Source: Burkholderiales bacterium (lineage in GTDB: Bacteria > Pseudomonadota > Gammaproteobacteria > Burkholderiales > Burkholderiaceae_C). From it: a stretch of 14,119 bases of DNA. Below the pieces are notes generated by a model that made no database searches, was not told the DNA's origin, and saw nothing but the letters and a program-made list of their open reading frames with translations. A program made the position numbers and the translations under genes. Location of the stretch: NCBI GenBank assembly GCA_947474415.1, contig CANJKD010000007.1, forward strand, positions 1 through 14,119, in the 5' to 3' direction. Below, in pieces: positions 14,057 through 14,119 of the stretch. Each line of letters opens with the position of its first letter. Position 1 is the first letter of the stretch.

Positions 14057-14119
14057 TCAAGCCGCATAACGCACACGGCGGTCTTGAAAGTAGCTGATCA
14101 CGCGCTCTGGAGTTCGTTC
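14057..14119 (-). CDS. Possible C-terminal tail of a gene continuing beyond the right edge
   Basis: On the minus strand the last 63 bp of the window form an open frame of 20 codons followed by TGA (14059-14057), reading ERTPERVISYFQDRRVRYAA. The residue mix is that of a real protein C-terminus and it would be convergent with the small gene ending at 14039. The piece is too short to assign to a family, and chance is a serious alternative. Confidence 0.3.
   Translation of the reverse strand, partial: ERTPERVISYFQDRRVRYAA

Noticed and set aside
1..14119. Mobile elements, CRISPR arrays, tRNA or rRNA genes, phage or toxin-antitoxin modules
   Set aside because: No transposase, regular spaced repeats, cloverleaf-type sequence or attachment-like duplication was seen; composition is even across the window.

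Overview
The window is GC-rich (about 70%), densely coding and has short intergenic gaps. Codon use is uniform and no insertion sequence, tRNA, rRNA or CRISPR array is visible. The protein families fit a chromosomal segment of a Burkholderiales betaproteobacterium, possibly near Rubrivivax, Leptothrix or Ideonella. That placement is inferred from gene style, not from a search.

Layout from left to right. A Lon-substrate-binding-domain protein runs off the left edge on the minus strand (1-703). Divergent from it are an ArnT-like GT39 membrane glycosyltransferase (814-2454) and a GtrA-type small membrane protein (2471-2851). These face, 6 bp apart, a minus-strand set: acyl-CoA synthetase (6495-4768), then a GT2 polyprenyl-phosphate glycosyltransferase (4710-3706), then a YdjC/ChbG-type carbohydrate deacetylase (3709-2858), with the last two overlapping by ATGA. 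GT2, YdjC deacetylase, GtrA and GT39 together are the full parts list for making, deacetylating, flipping and transferring a hexosamine from an undecaprenyl carrier. This is the logic of the Bordetella Lgm and Francisella FlmF2-NaxD-FlmK lipid A modifications, and it is the most interesting system in the window.

Next is a divergent signalling pair: an HDOD-domain protein (7417-6596, minus) and a cytoplasmic TPR-GGDEF diguanylate cyclase with intact active and inhibitory sites (7503-9200, plus), closed by a clear intrinsic terminator (9228-9266). An OmpR-family regulator and sensor histidine kinase form a minus-strand operon (11735-9438). Its promoter region carries a TGTGAT-N5-TGTGAT direct repeat with 11-bp period and is shared with a divergent ECF sigma factor gene (11883-12458) that has no recognisable anti-sigma gene next to it. 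A thioredoxin-like protein with a CGTC motif (12590-13000) converges on, and overlaps by 8 bp, a rhomboid intramembrane protease gene (13616-12993); a perfect 17-bp inverted repeat sits on that junction. An 87-residue protein of unknown function (13776-14039) and the possible tail of a further minus-strand gene end the window.

Much of the content concerns envelope modification and signalling: lipid A or glycan decoration, a two-component system, an ECF sigma factor, c-di-GMP synthesis and membrane proteolysis. Any functional link between the blocks is inference.
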